From contig NZ_CP054140.1 of the NCBI RefSeq assembly GCF_016446285.1, forward strand, positions 1-64,000: a stretch of 64,000 bases of DNA, given 5' to 3'. The position numbers were made by a program, and so were the translations under genes. How positions within the stretch are numbered: the first letter of the stretch is position 1; every line of letters begins with the position of its first letter. The notes under the pieces were generated by a model. That model searched no databases and was not told where the DNA came from. It worked only from the letters and a program-made list of their open reading frames with translations. This stretch comes from Desulfobulbus oligotrophicus (lineage in GTDB: Bacteria > Desulfobacterota > Desulfobulbia > Desulfobulbales > Desulfobulbaceae). Positions 29,901-39,009 of this stretch are shown here, piece by piece.

Positions 29901-31391
29901 ATGGAAGAGGTACGTGTTCGCTTTCCGCCCAGCCCGACAGGCTATCTCCATATTGGTGGCGCAAGAACAGCGCTGTTTAACTGGCTGTTTGCCAAAAAAC
30001 ATCACGGCAAGCTCATCCTGCGCATTGAAGATACTGACGAAGAACGGTCCACTCAAGCCTCCATCGACGGTATCATCGAAGGTTTACAGTGGCTTGGTAT
30101 TGACTGGGATGAAGGCCCGTACTTTCAGACTGACTACGCTTCCGACCACCTTGCCGCCGCCGATCGTTTGCTGGCATCCGGCCATGCTTACAAATGTTTT
30201 TGCACCAAAGAAGAACTGGAACAAAAACGAGAGGCAGCCGTAAAAGCGAAACAACGGGATGTCGGATACGATGGTACGTGCCGTCACCTCACTCCAGAAC
30301 AGGTCCGGGAAAAGGAGAGCCGGGGTCTTGCACCGGTTATCCGCTTCAAGGTTCCCCAACGGCAGGGATCCATGTTCTACGACGATGAGGTCCTGGGTCG
30401 GATTGAGCGCAACTATGCTGACATCGAAGACTTTGTCATTGTTCGCTCCAACGGTAAGCCCCTTTACCTCCTGTGCAATGTTGTCGATGATATACGCGAT
30501 CGGATCACGCATATCATTCGAGGCCAAGACCACATGACCAATACCACGCGCCAGGTGTTGCTTTACGAAGCCTTATCCGCACCCATGCCGATTTTCGCTC
30601 ATATCCCTCTTACCCTTGATCTGCAAAAACGCAAGATCTCCAAACGCAGCCACGGTGAAGTGGTCGCCGTCCAGTTTTATCGTGACCACGGCTTCATCCC
30701 CTGGGCAGTCTGCAACTTTCTCTGTTTACTCGGCTGGAACCCGGGCACTGACCAGGAGTTCTTTTCCCGTGACGAATTGATCCAGGCTTTCGATCTCTCA
30801 CGTGTAAGTCGAGCCAACTCAGTGTTCAACTTCAAACCTGGGGATCCAAAATTTTTCACAGATCCGAAACTGATCGCTGTCAATGAACATTATCTGCGCA
30901 CCATGGATATACAGCTCCTGGGAGAAATGGTCCGGAAAGAACTTGAAGCAGAAGCCCTTTGGGATCCGGATTATGCGACAAATCGGTACGACTGGTATCT
31001 TACAACACTTGATATGATCCGGGACCGGTTTCACACCACAAAAGATTTTGTCACCCGTGGACGTGCTTATTTCTCTGATGCGTACGAGATTGACCCTAAA
31101 CCCCTTGCCAAAAATGTACTCAAATTCCCGGAGCTGGGTACCTGGTTACCTACACTGGCAAAACGTTTTGCACAGCTGACCGAATTCAGCACCGAAGCGA
31201 CCGAACAGGCAACTCGTCAACTGGCCGATGAACTTGCCATCAAACCAGGGGTCCTGATCAATGCCATGCGCACCGTTCTCACCGGGCAACTGGCCGGTCC
31301 TTCCATGTTTGACATCATCACCACTCTGGGCAGGACAAAGGTAGTAGCGCGACTCAGCAGCATCGATCATCTTTTCGCTTCCCGTCAATGA
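29901..31391 (+). CDS. gltX: Glutamate--tRNA ligase
   Basis: A class I aminoacyl-tRNA synthetase of 496 aa. The HIGH-type motif is 'PPSPTGYLHIGGARTALFNW' near residue 9, and the KMSKS-type motif is 'KRKISKRSHGE' near residue 243. The C-terminal anticodon-binding domain is helical. Because a dedicated GlnRS gene follows 19 bp downstream, this enzyme is probably the discriminating type acting on tRNA-Glu. Confidence 0.97.
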   Translation: MEEVRVRFPPSPTGYLHIGGARTALFNWLFAKKHHGKLILRIEDTDEERSTQASIDGIIEGLQWLGIDWDEGPYFQTDYASDHLAAADRLLASGHAYKCFCTKEELEQKREAAVKAKQRDVGYDGTCRHLTPEQVREKESRGLAPVIRFKVPQRQGSMFYDDEVLGRIERNYADIEDFVIVRSNGKPLYLLCNVVDDIRDRITHIIRGQDHMTNTTRQVLLYEALSAPMPIFAHIPLTLDLQKRKISKRSHGEVVAVQFYRDHGFIPWAVCNFLCLLGWNPGTDQEFFSRDELIQAFDLSRVSRANSVFNFKPGDPKFFTDPKLIAVNEHYLRTMDIQLLGEMVRKELEAEALWDPDYATNRYDWYLTTLDMIRDRFHTTKDFVTRGRAYFSDAYEIDPKPLAKNVLKFPELGTWLPTLAKRFAQLTEFSTEATEQATRQLADELAIKPGVLINAMRTVLTGQLAGPSMFDIITTLGRTKVVARLSSIDHLFASRQ

Positions 31392-31410
31392 TTAGCCACA
31401 ACAGCATCCC

Positions 31411-33105
31411 ATGATCACTGAAAAAAACACCAACAGCAAGCCGCTTGATTTTATCCGTCAAATCATTGCCAATGACCTTGCCACCGGCAAACATAAGACG
31501 GTTGTTACCAGGTTTCCTCCGGAACCCAACGGGTTTCTTCATATTGGTCACGCCAAATCAATCTGCCTGAATTTCGGGATTGCCGCGGAAAACAATGCCA
31601 CCTGTCATCTGCGTTTCGACGATACCAATCCGGACAAAGAGTCAACGGAATATGTCGAATCAATCAAGCAGGATGTCCGCTGGCTCGGATTTGACTGGGG
31701 GCCACATCTCTACTATGCATCGGATTATTTCGACCAGCTGCATGATTTTGCTGTCCGGTTGATTACAATGGGCAAGGCATATGTCTGTCATTTAAGCGGC
31801 GATGAGATCCGTGAATATCGCGGAACCCTGACCGAACCCGGCAAGGAGAGTCCGTACCGTGACCGGTCGGTGGAAGAAAACCTCGATCTTTTCGCCCGGA
31901 TGCGTGCCGGTGAATTTGACGAAGGCGCCTGTGTGCTTCGAGCCAGGATCGACATGGCCTCACCGAACATTGTGCTGCGCGACCCGGTACTCTACCGCAT
32001 TCTTAAATCCACCCATCACCGGACCGGTGACAGATGGTGCATCTATCCGATGTACGATTTCACTCACTGCCTCTCGGACATGCTGGAAAATATCACCCAT
32101 AGCCTCTGCACCCTTGAATTTGAGAACAACAGAGCATTATACGACTGGGTTTTAGATACACTGAAGACCCCCAACCATCCACGTCAGATTGAATTCGCAC
32201 GCCTTAACATTAATTACACAGTCACCAGCAAACGCAAACTGCTGCAACTTGTCAGCGAAGGTCATGTTGCCGGATGGAACGACCCTCGCATGCTGACCAT
32301 CTCGGGACTGCGACGTCGAGGGTATACGCCGGCCTCAATCCGCAACTTCTGTGCAACCGTTGGTATTGGCCGAAGGGAATCCTGGATTGATATGGGGGTG
32401 CTGGAAAATGCTGTTCGTGACGATCTCAACAGTCATGCGCAACGGGTATTGGGGGTTCTTGATCCATTAAAAATCGTGCTGACCAATTATCCGGGAAATC
32501 AGACGGAAGAGCTAATTGCCCAGAATCACCCTCAAAACCCGGATATGGGGACACGAATACTGCCGTTTTCCCGGGAACTCTACATAGAACGTACCGACTT
32601 CATGCAAGACGCACCCAAAAAGTTCTTCCGGCTCAGTGTCGGCCGCGAGGTTCGGTTGCGTTACGCATACCTCATCACCTGTCAGGAAGCTGTCAAAGAC
32701 GACCAGGGCCGGATAGTCGAATTACGCTGCACGTACGATCCCGCCACCAAAGGAGGCAATGCCCCCGATGGCCGCAAGGTCAAGGGGACCATTCACTGGG
32801 TCTCCGCTCCACACGCGCTGGAGGCCGAAATACGTCTTTACGACCGCCTGTTCACCGCTGAGTATCCGGATGCTGATAAAGAAAAGGATTTCAAAGACTT
32901 TCTCAATCCAGATTCATTGACCATTCTCACCTCGTGCATGCTGGAACCAGGGCTTGGCCAGGCAACCATCGACGATCGCTTCCAGTTTGAAAGGCAGGGT
33001 TACTTCTGTCTGGACAGTGAATCAAGATCATCATCAGGAAAACCCGTCTTTAACCGGATCGTCACCCTGCGTGACAGCTGGGCCAAAATCAGCGAATCTA
33101 AATAA
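31411..33105 (+). CDS. glnS: Glutamine--tRNA ligase
   Basis: GlnRS (564 aa) charges tRNA-Gln directly with glutamine. The HIGH motif is '[18 protein letters not shown]' (about residues 30-47), and the KMSKS-type loop is '[10 protein letters not shown]', where E. coli has VMSKR. The C-terminal two-barrel anticodon domain contains '[20 protein letters not shown]'. GlnRS is restricted to some bacteria and is thought to derive from eukaryotes. Here it lies next to gltX and within 3.1 kb of the tRNA-Gln gene. The decayed feoA begins 7 bp after its stop. Confidence 0.97.
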   Translation: MITEKNTNSKPLDFIRQIIANDLATGKHKTVVTRFPPEPNGFLHIGHAKSICLNFGIAAENNATCHLRFDDTNPDKESTEYVESIKQDVRWLGFDWGPHLYYASDYFDQLHDFAVRLITMGKAYVCHLSGDEIREYRGTLTEPGKESPYRDRSVEENLDLFARMRAGEFDEGACVLRARIDMASPNIVLRDPVLYRILKSTHHRTGDRWCIYPMYDFTHCLSDMLENITHSLCTLEFENNRALYDWVLDTLKTPNHPRQIEFARLNINYTVTSKRKLLQLVSEGHVAGWNDPRMLTISGLRRRGYTPASIRNFCATVGIGRRESWIDMGVLENAVRDDLNSHAQRVLGVLDPLKIVLTNYPGNQTEELIAQNHPQNPDMGTRILPFSRELYIERTDFMQDAPKKFFRLSVGREVRLRYAYLITCQEAVKDDQGRIVELRCTYDPATKGGNAPDGRKVKGTIHWVSAPHALEAEIRLYDRLFTAEYPDADKEKDFKDFLNPDSLTILTSCMLEPGLGQATIDDRFQFERQGYFCLDSESRSSSGKPVFNRIVTLRDSWAKISESK

Positions 33106-33112
33106 GGGGAAC

Positions 33113-33347
33113 ATGCCGATCATCAGTCTGCACAATGTGCAATGGATCAAACCGGAACCATCACCGTTGTCAAGGTTGAGGGCGAACCTAGCCGGCGCAC
33201 CCAGGGAATGGGACTTGTTCCCAACACAAAGATTACCGCCAAACAGCGCGCACCGTTGAACGACCCGGTCGCACTGCGAGTCATGACGGCACCTTGACCT
33301 TACACAACAATGAGGCCAACCACCTTGATGTCAAAGTGATACCATAG
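33113..33347 (+). pseudogene. Decayed feoA copy
   Basis: This stretch aligns along its whole length with the intact feoA at 33568-33804. The segment 'ACCATCACCGTTGTCAAGGT' is shared exactly, as is much of the rest. Relative to the intact copy it lacks one base near 33143 and one G near 33284 ('GTCATGACGG' against 'GTCATGGACGG'), so no complete FeoA can be read. It starts 7 bp after glnS. It is a dead tandem duplicate. Confidence 0.85.
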
Positions 33348-33487
33348 TTTCACATTGATCCATATCCTTCCCAATAAAGACTCTTCTGATCGGTACTATC
33401 CCGTGACATAAGCATTTCCACTGGTTGTTTTCTTCCGCCTGTCGGCAAAAAAACAATCACCCCCTGCTCTTTCCCGGTTAAAGTTGT

Positions 33488-33516
33488 TGACAATACCCAA
33501 TGTTTGGCGTACCGAA
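33488..33516 (+). promoter_or_regulatory. Possible promoter of intact feoA
   Basis: TTGACA at 33488-33493, 17 bases, then a weak -10 TACCGA at 33511-33516, about 50 bases before the feoA start. No clear Fur box is visible. Confidence 0.35.
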
Positions 33517-33567
33517 AACTCTACAGTCAAGCTGGACGCTGTTTCTTTTCAACAATCAAGGAAAACC

Positions 33568-33804
33568 ATGGCAATCATCAATCTGCGCAAAATGGCAATT
33601 AATCAAACCGGCACCATCACCGTTGTCAAGGTTGGGGGGGAACTTGGCCGACGCATCCGGGAAATGGGACTTATCCCAGGCACAAAAATTACGGTCAAAC
33701 AGCGAGCACCGTTGAACGACCCGGTCGCCCTGAGAGTCATGGACGGTACCCTGACATTGCGAAACAATGAAGCCGACTACATTGATGTCGATGTGACACT
33801 ATAA
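33568..33804 (+). CDS. feoA: Ferrous iron transport protein A
   Basis: A 78-aa SH3-like FeoA that is thought to interact with FeoB during ferrous iron uptake. Typical features are 'VGGELGRRIREMGLIPGTKITVKQRAPLNDPVALRVMDG' (read in parts) and a C-terminal beta strand 'DYIDVDVTL'. The start at 33568 is chosen by alignment to the family and to the decayed copy; the open frame extends 28 codons upstream without similarity. It is the only intact canonical FeoA in the locus; a second, divergent FeoA-like gene follows. Confidence 0.9.
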   Translation: MAIINLRKMAINQTGTITVVKVGGELGRRIREMGLIPGTKITVKQRAPLNDPVALRVMDGTLTLRNNEADYIDVDVTL

Positions 33805-33938
33805 ATCTTCATCGATCCATGTCACTTTTAACAGAACCCTGTCAGTTGACACCACCCTGTAGCACAGGCATTGCATTGTATCGTCTTCTTTTGACTACCT
33901 GTAAAATACAGCCGCGCCTAACTTTTTTCTGGCCAAAG

Positions 33939-33968
33939 TTGTTAGCGATCCCTAATGTCTGGTATACT
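33939..33968 (+). promoter_or_regulatory. Possible promoter upstream of the FeoA-like gene
   Basis: TTGTTA at 33939-33944, 18 bases, then TATACT at 33963-33968. The element is the duplicated counterpart of the segment at 33485-33516, with a better -10. Confidence 0.4.
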
Positions 33969-34177
33969 GAAACTCTCTATTCAATCTGTACGCTGCGATT
34001 TTTTGACAAACAAGAAAAACCAGGCGCACTGTTGATATAACCACCTGTTACTCATCGCACGGTATGCAAACTATGAGCTGCAAACAAACAAACAGATTTT
34101 CCTGTGTATTGCTGAACGAACTGGGGAACCTCTGCCGGTGGAAAAAACGATGCGATCGGAATAAAGACACAACAAGT

Positions 34178-34399
34178 ATGCCGCTTACGGAATCCTGCTG
34201 TCATCGCCGCATACGCGTCTGTTCAGTCAATGGTGATCGGAGAACCTGTGCCAGGATGGCAAACTTAGGTGTTTTCCCCGGGTCAGAGCTGGAACTACTC
34301 TGCAAAGGAGGCGGACAGCAATGCATGGTTAAAGTTAATGGCGGTACTATCAGTCTGGACGCTTTAGCAGCATCCTCAATCCTCGTGACCCCTGTGTGA
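34178..34399 (+). CDS. Divergent FeoA-domain protein
   Basis: A 73-aa protein with the FeoA pattern 'RTCARMANLGVFPGSELELLCKGGGQQCMVKVNGGTISL' (in parts) and unusual Cys content (about five Cys). The start at 34178 matches the family length; an in-frame ATG at 34064 would add 38 unlike residues. Some bacteria carry two or three FeoA proteins with one FeoB. It lies upstream of the Cys-rich membrane gene and feoB. Its role as a second FeoA is inferred. Confidence 0.75.
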   Translation: MPLTESCCHRRIRVCSVNGDRRTCARMANLGVFPGSELELLCKGGGQQCMVKVNGGTISLDALAASSILVTPV

Positions 34400-34501
34400 T
34401 TTACAATAGTACCAACCGGACAAAACAAGAGGACTCAACGAGTAAACATTCACAAAACATCAGGATTTCAACGACCTCTTCTCTTATTAAAGGTATGCCC
34501 C

Positions 34502-34681
34502 ATGCAAAAACTACTTGTTGCCTCGGTTGTCATTGTTGCCGGTATTTTTCTGGCCCGCCGGATCTGGAGATTTGTCCGTCGTCCTGACACAGTCTCTTGC
34601 GGTTGCGGCTGTTCCGGATGTGCAGAAAGTATTTCCTGTCCAACACAGGAAAAGGTGACACCTCCTGTACAGAAGCCATAA
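34502..34681 (+). CDS. FeoB-associated Cys-rich membrane protein
   Basis: A 59-aa small protein. One N-terminal membrane segment ('KLLVASVVIVAGIFLARRI') is followed by a basic stretch ('WRFVRRPDT') and a Cys cluster 'SCGCGCSGCAESISCP' with five Cys. This matches the FeoB-associated Cys-rich membrane protein family, usually encoded next to feoB in anaerobes. The Cys residues may bind iron or act as a redox sensor, but this is not established. It lies 145 bp upstream of feoB. Confidence 0.85.
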   Translation: MQKLLVASVVIVAGIFLARRIWRFVRRPDTVSCGCGCSGCAESISCPTQEKVTPPVQKP

Positions 34682-34826
34682 TCTGGCCGGCAGCATTCAT
34701 TCAGAACGTTCCCCCTGTGCTGCGCCCACTCCCGTGCATGACGGTAAAACTGTACTGCCGACAAAAAAACCATTGTAACAGATGCGCGGATATATCCTTA
34801 ACCAACCAAATTAACACATAATTTCC

Positions 34827-37001
34827 ATGAACACCGCCTTCACTATCGCTTTGGCCGGCAACCCCAATGCCGGCAAAACCACCCTCTTCAATCACCTTAC
34901 CGGCTCCCGACAGCACGTCAGCAACTATCCGGGCATTACTGTTGAGCAGAAGATGGGCTATCTTCTTCACAACGGGCAGGGCCTGCGTATCGTTGACTTA
35001 CCAGGTACGTACTCACTCACCGCATACTCAATCGAAGAACTCGTTGCCCGTGATTTTCTGATCAACGACAAACCCGATGTGGTTATCGACCTGGTTGATG
35101 CCTCTAACCTGGAGAGAAACCTTTACCTGAGTACTCAGTTTCTCGAATTAGGGGTACCCATGGTCATCGCTCTTAACATGGTCGACGTGGCTGAAAAAAG
35201 AGGGATCAGCATCAATGCCCATGAACTGGAAGCCCGCCTTGGCGTGCCGGTCGTGCCCATCGTGGCCCGCAGCGGCAAGGGGGTTGATCAGTTGCTTGAC
35301 ACGGTGCTTGCCACGATTAAAGCCGGGGAAAAACCAACTCCTGTTCATCTGCGCTATGGATCAGATATTGATGAAGCGCTTAACCGAATGACTGATGACA
35401 TTGAGAGCTGTACCACGCTCACAGCAATCTATCCTCCGCGCTGGCTTGGCGTCAAGCTACTGGAAAACGACGAACAGATTGTCCAAAAAATGGCGGCAAC
35501 CTATCCCGAGGCGGCACAACGGCTTAAAAAAGAGTGCGAAGAGGTGGCCAAGCATCTCCAAGACACCCTTGGTGTTTACCCGGAAACGGTGATTGCCGAC
35601 CATCGTTACGGTTACATCAAATCTATTATTCACCACGGTATCGTTACCCGGCAATTTATTGCTGACCGCCTTTACGCCTCGGACAAAATCGACAAGGTTG
35701 TCACCCATCGTATCGTCGGCCCGCTTATCATGGCCGCAGTCCTCTTTGGACTCTACACTTTTACCTTCAATTACAGTACGGCCTTTGTCGATCTGCTCGA
35801 CGGCTTTTTCGGGCTTGTCAGTGGAGGTGTTGATGCACTCCTGCCCGACGGTCCACTTAAATCAATGATGATCTCCGGCGTCATTGATGGTGTTGGCAGT
35901 GTCTTCAGCTTTGTGCCGATTCTTATGTTTATGTTTTTTGGCATCGCTATCCTGGAAGACTCCGGCTACCTGGCAAGAGTTGCCTTTATGATGGACCGTA
36001 TATTCCACTTCTTTGGACTGCACGGCTCCTCAGTCATGCCGTTCATCGTCTCCGGTGGTATAGCCGGCGGGTGTGCTGTTCCCGGTGTCATGGCTACCAG
36101 AACCCTGCGTTCACCCAAAGAACGGCTGGCAACCCTCCTGACTGTCTCCTTTATGAACTGCGGTGCCAAACTGCCGGTGCTGACCCTCCTGATCGGCACG
36201 TTTTTCGCTGATCATAAAGCGCTGTACATGTTTCTGGCCACCATTGCCACCTGGGTGGTCGCCCTTTGTGCTGCCAAATTTTTACGCATGACCATTCTGA
36301 AAGGTTCTTCAACACCCTTTGTCATGGAACTGCCTCCTTATCGTTTCCCGACCTTCAGGGGGGTGCTCATCCACACCTGGGAACGCACCTGGCAGTACAT
36401 GAAAAAAGCCGGCACAGTTATCCTCGGTGTCTCTATTCTGCTTTGGGCCATGATGACCTATCCCGGGCTGCCCCAGGAACGAGAAGCACATTTTGCTCAT
36501 CTGCGTACGCAGGCAGAGACAACCTTCAACACCGCAGATAAAGCAGCCCTGCAACAGGCACTGCAGAAAATAGACGCGGATGAGGCCAGTGAGGGGCTCC
36601 GAAACTCCATTGCCGGCCGGACAGGTCTTGCCCTTGAAAATATCAGTCGCTATGCGGGAATTGACTGGAGAACAAACATTGCTCTTCTCGGCGGGTTTGC
36701 CGCCAAGGAGGTCATCGTCTCCACAATGGGTACAGCTTACTCACTGGGTGAAGTGGATCCGGAGGAGGCAACCTCGCTCAGCAAACGACTTGCCAAAGAT
36801 CCGAACTGGAATCCTGTAGTGGCTCTGACCGTGCTGGTCTTCATCATGTTTTATGCGCCCTGCTTTGTCACGGTGGTTTGTATCGCCAGGGAGGCGGGTT
36901 CATGGAAATGGGCCTTCTTTTCCATGGCCTTCAACACACTCCTTGCATTTATCATGGCGGTGACTGTCTATCACATCGGGTCGGCCCTCTATCTGAGCTG
37001 A
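34827..37001 (+). CDS. feoB: Ferrous iron transport protein B
   Basis: FeoB is the inner-membrane GTPase permease for Fe(II). The N-terminal G domain has G1 'GNPNAGKTT' (residues 11-19; Ala replaces the common Cys), the G2 region 'VSNYPGITVEQK', G3 'VDLPGTYSL' and G4 'ALNMVD'. Two gate-type motifs follow ('GCAVPGVMATRTL' and 'GFAAKEVIVSTMG'), with about nine membrane segments. The length of 724 aa is normal. It completes the feoA / Cys-rich protein / feoB locus. No Fur site was recognised. Confidence 0.97.
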   Translation: MNTAFTIALAGNPNAGKTTLFNHLTGSRQHVSNYPGITVEQKMGYLLHNGQGLRIVDLPGTYSLTAYSIEELVARDFLINDKPDVVIDLVDASNLERNLYLSTQFLELGVPMVIALNMVDVAEKRGISINAHELEARLGVPVVPIVARSGKGVDQLLDTVLATIKAGEKPTPVHLRYGSDIDEALNRMTDDIESCTTLTAIYPPRWLGVKLLENDEQIVQKMAATYPEAAQRLKKECEEVAKHLQDTLGVYPETVIADHRYGYIKSIIHHGIVTRQFIADRLYASDKIDKVVTHRIVGPLIMAAVLFGLYTFTFNYSTAFVDLLDGFFGLVSGGVDALLPDGPLKSMMISGVIDGVGSVFSFVPILMFMFFGIAILEDSGYLARVAFMMDRIFHFFGLHGSSVMPFIVSGGIAGGCAVPGVMATRTLRSPKERLATLLTVSFMNCGAKLPVLTLLIGTFFADHKALYMFLATIATWVVALCAAKFLRMTILKGSSTPFVMELPPYRFPTFRGVLIHTWERTWQYMKKAGTVILGVSILLWAMMTYPGLPQEREAHFAHLRTQAETTFNTADKAALQQALQKIDADEASEGLRNSIAGRTGLALENISRYAGIDWRTNIALLGGFAAKEVIVSTMGTAYSLGEVDPEEATSLSKRLAKDPNWNPVVALTVLVFIMFYAPCFVTVVCIAREAGSWKWAFFSMAFNTLLAFIMAVTVYHIGSALYLS

Positions 37002-37017
37002 AACAGAGGTGAAGAAG

Positions 37018-37653
37018 CTACGGTTTATAGCCTTTGAACCGCTCCAACACCGCGTCCATCTCTGCCCGGGAAAGCAAAGGCGGCTCACCGGCCACCTGCA
37101 GTGCCTGGAGGTACATGTGTGCCAGCGTTTCCACCTCAACAGCTAGGGCCAGTACCTTTTCCAGATCTACGGCAAAACAGACCATTCCATGGTGGGCAAG
37201 CAAAGCAGCGGATCGACCGTGCAGGGCACTGACTGCACCTGCTGAAAGCTCGTCAGAACCAAAGAGGGCGTAGGGTGCACACCGGATGGAGTCACCGCCC
37301 GCTACAGCTATCATATAATGAAAGGCCGGGATGGAGCGTTCCAGACAGGCAAGGGCAGTGCAGTACATGCTGTGCGCATGCAGGATAGCCCCGGCCTGTG
37401 GGAACGAACGATAAATATTGGCATGCATCCGCCATTCTGAAGAAGGTTTACGCATCCCATGCACCTTATCTTCCCCGTCTATCCAGACCACATCATCAGG
37501 GGTGCACTGCTCATAGGGCAGGGCAGACGGGGTGATCAGCAACCCGTGCCCATGACGCGCACTGATATTTCCTGAACTGCCCTGGTTCAGGCCGCGCTCG
37601 TTCATGGCAAGCGCTGTGGTCAGAATCTGTTTACGCAGATCAGGGGCAATCAT
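37018..37653 (-). CDS. Class II aldolase/adducin family protein (probable 5-deoxy- or methylthio-ribulose-phosphate aldolase)
   Basis: A 211-aa FucA-like zinc aldolase. The visible motifs are 'GSSGNISARHGHGLLITPSA', 'PSSEWRMHANIYR' with the catalytic Glu, 'AILHAHSMYCTAL' with the metal His pair, and 'LLAHHGMVC'. Its ATG overlaps the mtnA stop (ATGA at 37650-37653), so it should act on the MtnA product. This pairing matches the dihydroxyacetone phosphate shunt, in which Ald2 cleaves (methylthio)ribulose-1-phosphate or 5-deoxyribulose-1-phosphate to DHAP and an aldehyde. MtnB, a related dehydratase, is the alternative; the FucA-like motifs favour an aldolase. Confidence 0.82.
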   Translation of the reverse strand: MIAPDLRKQILTTALAMNERGLNQGSSGNISARHGHGLLITPSALPYEQCTPDDVVWIDGEDKVHGMRKPSSEWRMHANIYRSFPQAGAILHAHSMYCTALACLERSIPAFHYMIAVAGGDSIRCAPYALFGSDELSAGAVSALHGRSAALLAHHGMVCFAVDLEKVLALAVEVETLAHMYLQALQVAGEPPLLSRAEMDAVLERFKGYKP

Positions 37654-38747
37654 TGCGCCTGCTCCGGATAGAGCGACAACAATCCGATACGGCCGGCAGC
37701 ACACACCCCCCGTTCAGTAATCAGGCCCGTCACCAGTCGAGCGGGTGTAACGTCAAAGGCGGGGTTGAGCGCCGGGGTGGCCTCCGGAGCAATGGCCACA
37801 GCACACACCCTTCCCTCCTCATCTTTGCCCCGGATGCGGAGAACTTCGAGCTCATCGCGCTCTTCAATCGGGATTTCAGCCAACCCGTCATGCAGAGTCC
37901 AGTCCACCGTTGACCCCGGCAAGGCAACGTAAAAGGGGATGTTGTTATCAGATGCAGCCAATGCCTTCAGATAGGTACCGATCTTATTGCACACATCTCC
38001 AGCAGCAGTGGTCCGATCGGAACCGACAATGCAGCAGTCAACCAAACCATGCTGCATCAGATGTCCGCCGGTATTATCGGTTATCAGGTGGTGTGGAATG
38101 TCAGCAGCTACAAGCTCCCAGGCGGTAAGACCGGCACCTTGATTACGGGGCCGGGTCTCATCCACCCAGATATGCACCGGAATCCCTTCATCAGCCGCAG
38201 CATAAACCGGTGCCAGCGCTGTTCCCCAGTCGACCGTGGCCAGCCAGCCTGCATTGCAGTGGGTGAGGATATTCACCGGCCCGTTTTTCTGTTTGCTGTG
38301 CCAAATATCACGAATCAATGCCATACCGTGCCGCCCGATGGCCTCATTGGTTTGCACATCTTCCTCACAGATCCGCGCAGCCTCCTGGTAAGCTTCCAGC
38401 AAACGCGACTTTTCCGGCAACGGAAGCAGTACCCGGAGCATACGATCAACCGCCCAGCGCAAGTTGACCGCTGTCGGCCGACAACTCACCAAACGGACAG
38501 CCATTTTCTCAAGAGACTCTGATGAAACGCCTTCACGTAACCCCAGACATATCCCGTAGGCTGCGGTTGCGCCGATGAGAGGCGCGCCGCGTACGAGCAT
38601 GCGGCTGATGGCATCCATGGCCTCGTCCAGGGTGTTTAAACGGACGGTGACAAAGCGAAAGGGTAATTGGGTCTGATCGATGATCTCAACCCCGACCCCG
38701 TCGTCGGCCAACCAGATCGAGCGGTACACCTTGCCATTGACCTTCAC
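37650..38747 (-). CDS. mtnA: S-methyl-5-thioribose-1-phosphate isomerase
   Basis: MtnA isomerises methylthioribose-1-phosphate to methylthioribulose-1-phosphate. Family signatures are 'RGAPLIGATAAYGICLGLR', 'ILTHCNAGWLATVDWGTAL' with the conserved Cys, and 'IVGSDRTTAAGDVCNKIGTY' with the conserved Asp. The 365-aa length is normal. The related eIF2B-like proteins lack this set. It is coupled to the aldolase gene downstream. No mtnP, mtnK or mtnN is present in the window. Confidence 0.93.
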   Translation of the reverse strand: MKVNGKVYRSIWLADDGVGVEIIDQTQLPFRFVTVRLNTLDEAMDAISRMLVRGAPLIGATAAYGICLGLREGVSSESLEKMAVRLVSCRPTAVNLRWAVDRMLRVLLPLPEKSRLLEAYQEAARICEEDVQTNEAIGRHGMALIRDIWHSKQKNGPVNILTHCNAGWLATVDWGTALAPVYAAADEGIPVHIWVDETRPRNQGAGLTAWELVAADIPHHLITDNTGGHLMQHGLVDCCIVGSDRTTAAGDVCNKIGTYLKALAASDNNIPFYVALPGSTVDWTLHDGLAEIPIEERDELEVLRIRGKDEEGRVCAVAIAPEATPALNPAFDVTPARLVTGLITERGVCAAGRIGLLSLYPEQAQ

Positions 38748-39009
38748 ACCACACCTCTCTCATTTGTTCATCGTTATACGTAAAGGCATCATCCTTTCAC
38801 AGGATAGGAACTTGTCGTTTTATCATTCTCAGCCGTCTACCAGGACCAGCGGAAGATATCCACTGTGTATACCAGGCGTTCTTTATGGAGTCACTGGCAA
38901 AAAATATTGAATTTCTCTCTGTTCGTTCCTGGATTTTTCAATATCGCTTTGCTATACCAGTATTAAGCACTGAAAAAACAGCCGCCTCTTCCTAACGATT
39001 GCACCGACG

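Larger units (their letters stand above)
33113..34030 (+). repeat. Diverged tandem duplication of feoA plus downstream spacer
   Basis: Unit 1 is 33113-33567 (decayed feoA and spacer), and unit 2 is 33568 to about 34030 (intact feoA and spacer). The unit length is about 455 bp. The spacers also match: both contain 'AAAGTTGTT', then 'AATGT(T/C)TGG', and a following 'GAAAACTC/GAAACTC', at equivalent distances. Sequence divergence is considerable, so the duplication is old. Confidence 0.75.

Noticed and set aside
33484-33567. N-terminal extension of feoA
   Set aside because: The extension has no similarity and contains the promoter-like element; the ATG at 33568 aligns with the family and the duplicate.
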